Origin: Myxococcales bacterium UBA5297
GTDB taxonomy: Bacteria > Myxococcota > Myxococcia > Myxococcales > UBA5297
Length of the DNA stretch: 8,298 bases
Assembly: GCA_002408385.1 (NCBI GenBank)
Contig: DHSB01000039.1
Span: forward strand, 38,462 to 46,759
Direction: 5' to 3'
The position numbers and the translations under genes are program-made. Below, one piece after another: positions 6,333 to 8,298 of the stretch (position 1 is its first letter; each line of letters opens with the position of its first letter). Under the pieces are notes generated by a model. The model was not told the origin of the DNA. It saw only the letters and a program-made list of their open reading frames with translations, and ran no database searches.

Positions 6333-6411
6333 CGGCGCGGCTGGCGCGTCGACGACCGGAGCATCCACCGCGAGGGGCGCGCGATCGCCAGAGCGGCGCG
6401 CTTGCCGCCCC

Positions 6412-7575
6412 CTACCGCGACCGGCGCACCGCGGGCCTGGGCCTCAGCGTGATGAGCACGTCCTGGCCCACCTGTTCGACCCCGGTCTGCAGCAGCTCGA
6501 TGGCCTCGGACATTCGCTCTCGCCGCGCGAGCCGGGCCCAACTGATCCCTTCACCGAGCACCTTGGGAGCGATGTAAAGCTGTACCGCGTCGACGAGGCC
6601 CGCCTCGAGGAACCCGCCAAAGACACCGGCCCCGCCCTCGACGAGCAGGTGGACGATGTCGCGCGAAGCGAGGTGGGCGAGCGCCGCCTGCAGATCGACC
6701 CGGCCGCCGTCGCCCCCGATGCGCACGACCTCGGCCCCGCGCGCCTCGAGCGCCCGCGCGCGCTTCTCGTCGGGGCTGGAGGTGAGCACGAGCACCCCTC
6801 CGCGCTCTTCGTCGAAGAGGCGCGCCTTGGCGGGGATGTCGAGCGTGCCGGTGAGCACGACGCGCAAGGGCTGGCGCGCGGCGGTGCGCCCGCGCAGACG
6901 CGTGGTGAGCTGCGGGTCGTCCAGGCGCACCGTTCCGGCGCCGACGAGGATGGCGTCGACGCGGTCGCGCAGCCCGTGGACCCGCTCGCGGGACTTGGGC
7001 CCGGTCACCCAGCGCGAGTCGCCGTTCGAGGCGGCGATCTTGCCGTCGGCGGTCGCGGCGATCTTGAGGGTGACGAAGGGCCGCTTCTTGGTGACGAAGG
7101 TGAAGAAGGGATCGTTGAGCGCGGCGCACGCCTCCTCGCGCACGCCGGTGAGCACCTCGATGCCCGCCTCGCGCAGTCGGCGCAGGCCGCGCCCGCTGAC
7201 CAGCGGATTGCGGTCGCGGCAGCCGACCACGACGCGGCGGATGCCTGCGCGGACGATAGCCTCGGTGCACGGGGGCGTGCGGCCGTGGTGATCGCACGGC
7301 TCGAGCGTCGAATAGAGGTCCGCGCCCCTGGCCTTCTCGCCCGCCTGGCCCAGCGCGACGACCTCGGCATGCGGCCCGCCGGCTTTGGCGTGGTGGCCCC
7401 GAGCGATGACCCGGCCGTTCTTGACCAGCACCGCGCCCACCACGGGGTTGGGGCTGGTGCGGCCCTGGCCTTTCTTCGCCTGCTCGAGCGCCTCGCCCAT
7501 GAAGCGCTCGATCTCCTCCTGCTCACGCCGCGCGGCACGCCCCTTCGCGCCGTCGGCCTTGCCCACCGTCCTCAT
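6412..7575 (-). CDS. ribD: Bifunctional diaminohydroxyphosphoribosylaminopyrimidine deaminase / 5-amino-6-(5-phosphoribosylamino)uracil reductase (RibD)
   Basis: RibD carries out steps two and three of riboflavin synthesis: zinc-dependent deamination of the pyrimidine, then NADPH-dependent reduction of the ribosyl side chain. The 387-residue length is normal with a short N-terminal extension. The deaminase domain (about 26-170) shows [12 protein letters not shown], then HAE with zinc ligand His69 and catalytic Glu71, then [12 protein letters not shown] with zinc ligands Cys94 and Cys103. The reductase domain (about 170-380) begins [16 protein letters not shown] and continues with [23 protein letters not shown] and, near the end, [20 protein letters not shown]. 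Both active sites look complete. The start at 7573-7575 is chosen because it overlaps the nrdR stop (ATGA). A second ATG at residue 26, preceded by AGGAGG some 14 bases upstream, is possible and would remove a basic tail not needed for the fold. The stop is TAG at 6412-6414. Confidence 0.96.
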   Translation of the reverse strand: MRTVGKADGAKGRAARREQEEIERFMGEALEQAKKGQGRTSPNPVVGAVLVKNGRVIARGHHAKAGGPHAEVVALGQAGEKARGADLYSTLEPCDHHGRTPPCTEAIVRAGIRRVVVGCRDRNPLVSGRGLRRLREAGIEVLTGVREEACAALNDPFFTFVTKKRPFVTLKIAATADGKIAASNGDSRWVTGPKSRERVHGLRDRVDAILVGAGTVRLDDPQLTTRLRGRTAARQPLRVVLTGTLDIPAKARLFDEERGGVLVLTSSPDEKRARALEARGAEVVRIGGDGGRVDLQAALAHLASRDIVHLLVEGGAGVFGGFLEAGLVDAVQLYIAPKVLGEGISWARLARRERMSEAIELLQTGVEQVGQDVLITLRPRPAVRRSR

Positions 7576-8072
7576 GAAGCGCGGCTCACTCTCTTCCTTG
7601 CGGCGCGATCCAGCTTCGAGCGTTCGGCAAGCAGCTCCTTGAGCTCATTCATGAACTCCTGCACGTCGCGAAAGTCCCTGTAGACCGAGGCAAAGCGCAC
7701 GTAGGCGACGTCGTCGATCTGTTGCAGGGCCTTCATCACGAGCTCGCCGATGAACCTCGACTGAACTTCCTTCTCGCCCGCCTCCTGGACCTTCTGCTCG
7801 ATAGCGTCGAGCATCTGCTCGAGTTGCTCGGCGGGCACCGGCCGCTTCTCGACTGCCTTCTTCAGCCCGCCACTGATCTTCTCGCGGTCGAAGCTCTCGC
7901 GACGGCCGTCTTTCTTCACGACGAGCGGCAGGGTGTCCTCGACCCGCTCGTAGGTGGTGAAGCGCCGCTCGCAGCTCAGACACTCGCGGCGCCGCCGGAT
8001 CGCACGTCCCTCGTGCGAGAGACGCGAGTCGATGACCTTGTTCTCGGTTTTCTTGCAGAACGGACAACGCAT
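7572..8072 (-). CDS. nrdR: Transcriptional repressor NrdR (ribonucleotide reductase regulator)
   Basis: NrdR senses ATP/dATP through an ATP-cone and represses ribonucleotide reductase genes by binding NrdR boxes. The protein has 166 residues, normal for the family. The zinc ribbon is complete: Cys3 and Cys6 in MRCPFC, Cys31 and Cys34 in [13 protein letters not shown]. The ATP-cone follows from about residue 49 ([18 protein letters not shown]) to the typical end [15 protein letters not shown]. The basic, lysine- and arginine-rich tail after LKELL is variable in the family. The invariant MRCPFC fixes the start at 8070-8072; a possible upstream TTG would add ten residues not found in the family. 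No Shine-Dalgarno sequence precedes it (CCGCGCCCCC). It overlaps ribD by four bases, a common arrangement. No ribonucleotide reductase gene is in the window. Confidence 0.97.
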   Translation of the reverse strand: MRCPFCKKTENKVIDSRLSHEGRAIRRRRECLSCERRFTTYERVEDTLPLVVKKDGRRESFDREKISGGLKKAVEKRPVPAEQLEQMLDAIEQKVQEAGEKEVQSRFIGELVMKALQQIDDVAYVRFASVYRDFRDVQEFMNELKELLAERSKLDRAARKRVSRAS

Positions 8073-8081
8073 GGGGGCGCG

Positions 8082-8096
8082 GATGTTACCAACATC
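8082..8096. promoter_or_regulatory. Operator-like palindrome just upstream of nrdR
   Basis: GATGTT-ACC-AACATC is a perfect six-base inverted repeat with a three-base centre, ending ten bases before the nrdR start codon. It is AT-rich for this region. On the minus strand it includes TAACAT (8083-8088), a weak -10-like hexamer, so a protein bound here could block the promoter. It does not match the NrdR-box consensus that I know (CxATATAxxG-like core), so autoregulation is not supported by sequence. A small RNA hairpin near the start codon is the alternative. Confidence 0.4.
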
Positions 8097-8298
8097 GGAC
8101 AAATGCGCCTACTTTCGCAGAACCGCCTTTCTCGCATGCGGCGGCTCGCGCTCTCGCCGAACAAGCCGCCGGCGCGCTGCCCCCGTGAGCGGCACCAAAG
8201 CACCTGGCCCAGGTGGCTCCGGCGGGCACGCCCAGCGGCCCGACCGAAATTCGCATTCCGGGCGTACGCGACCGGACGCCTCAACCACGCGAGAGAAC
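8097..8298. other. Sequence upstream of nrdR with no supported gene
   Basis: Several frames stay open here on both strands, as expected at this GC content, but none shows a family motif or the strong third-position G/C bias of the neighbouring genes. Translations are Arg/Pro/Ser-rich and look like chance frames. I call it intergenic or the end of a gene that cannot be judged from the visible part. Confidence 0.4.
8202..8216. repeat. 15-base palindrome upstream of nrdR
   Basis: CACCTGG-C-CCAGGTG is a perfect seven-base inverted repeat with a single central base, about 130 bases upstream of nrdR. It could be a binding site for a dimeric regulator or a chance palindrome in GC-rich DNA. Confidence 0.3.

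Noticed and set aside
4500..6368. Minus-strand frame open for over 600 codons upstream of ribE, antisense to the whole kinase gene
   Set aside because: It lacks any family motif, is rich in Arg/Gly/Leu/Asp as expected for the antisense of a GC-rich gene, and ribE has its invariant MFTGLV start at 4499. The kinase frame carries all expected motifs.
6649..7683. Plus-strand 344-codon frame opposite ribD and the end of nrdR
   Set aside because: Shadow frame; it crosses two well-supported genes and shows no domain.
8082..8298. Plus-strand frame beginning ATG at 8083 and open to the window edge
   Set aside because: No ribosome binding site, Arg/Ser/Pro-rich translation with no motif, and overlapping open frames of equal quality; not supportable as a gene.
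1..8298. CRISPR arrays, tRNA or rRNA genes, transposases, phage or toxin-antitoxin genes
   Set aside because: No regularly spaced repeats, cloverleaf-like or rRNA-like stretches, or proteins of those families were found on either strand.

Overview
The window is very GC-rich, with tightly packed genes, ATGA stop/start overlaps and a preference for G or C at third codon positions. The order nrdR-ribD-(gap)-ribE-ribBA-ribH-nusB is the classic proteobacterial riboflavin/NusB cluster. High GC, a stand-alone M17-aminopeptidase N-terminal domain after nusB, a membrane-free hybrid histidine kinase and a small Ig-like lipoprotein together suggest a member of the former Deltaproteobacteria, possibly Myxococcota. 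This taxonomic call is inference; there is no rRNA or other marker in the window.

Layout by position: (1) 1-432 (+) is the C-terminal end of an unrecognised protein. (2) 586-981 (-) encodes a small lipoprotein with one bacterial Ig-like domain, convergent with the first gene. (3) 1052-4499 (-) is a compact unit read right to left: ribE, ribBA, ribH, nusB and a gene for the N-terminal domain of leucyl aminopeptidase. (4) 4746-6245 (+) is a cytoplasmic hybrid histidine kinase with one intact and one degenerate receiver; it runs opposite to the rib genes and splits ribD from ribE. (5) 6412-8072 (-) holds nrdR and ribD, overlapping by four bases. (6) 8073-8298 is upstream sequence of nrdR with two palindromes.

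RibD, the RibB half of RibBA, RibH and RibE cover every riboflavin step except the first (GTP cyclohydrolase II) and the dephosphorylation step. The RibA half of RibBA keeps its three zinc cysteines but has lost the surrounding catalytic segments. It therefore looks like the RibBX variant, and a separate GTP cyclohydrolase II would be needed elsewhere in the genome. The RibB half also has Gln where E. coli has the metal-binding His153. I see no FMN riboswitch.

No wholly new defence or mobile system is apparent. The points most worth following are the altered RibBA, the orphan M17 N-domain coupled to nusB, the kinase with a pseudo-receiver inserted in the rib locus, and a strong inverted repeat between convergent genes.
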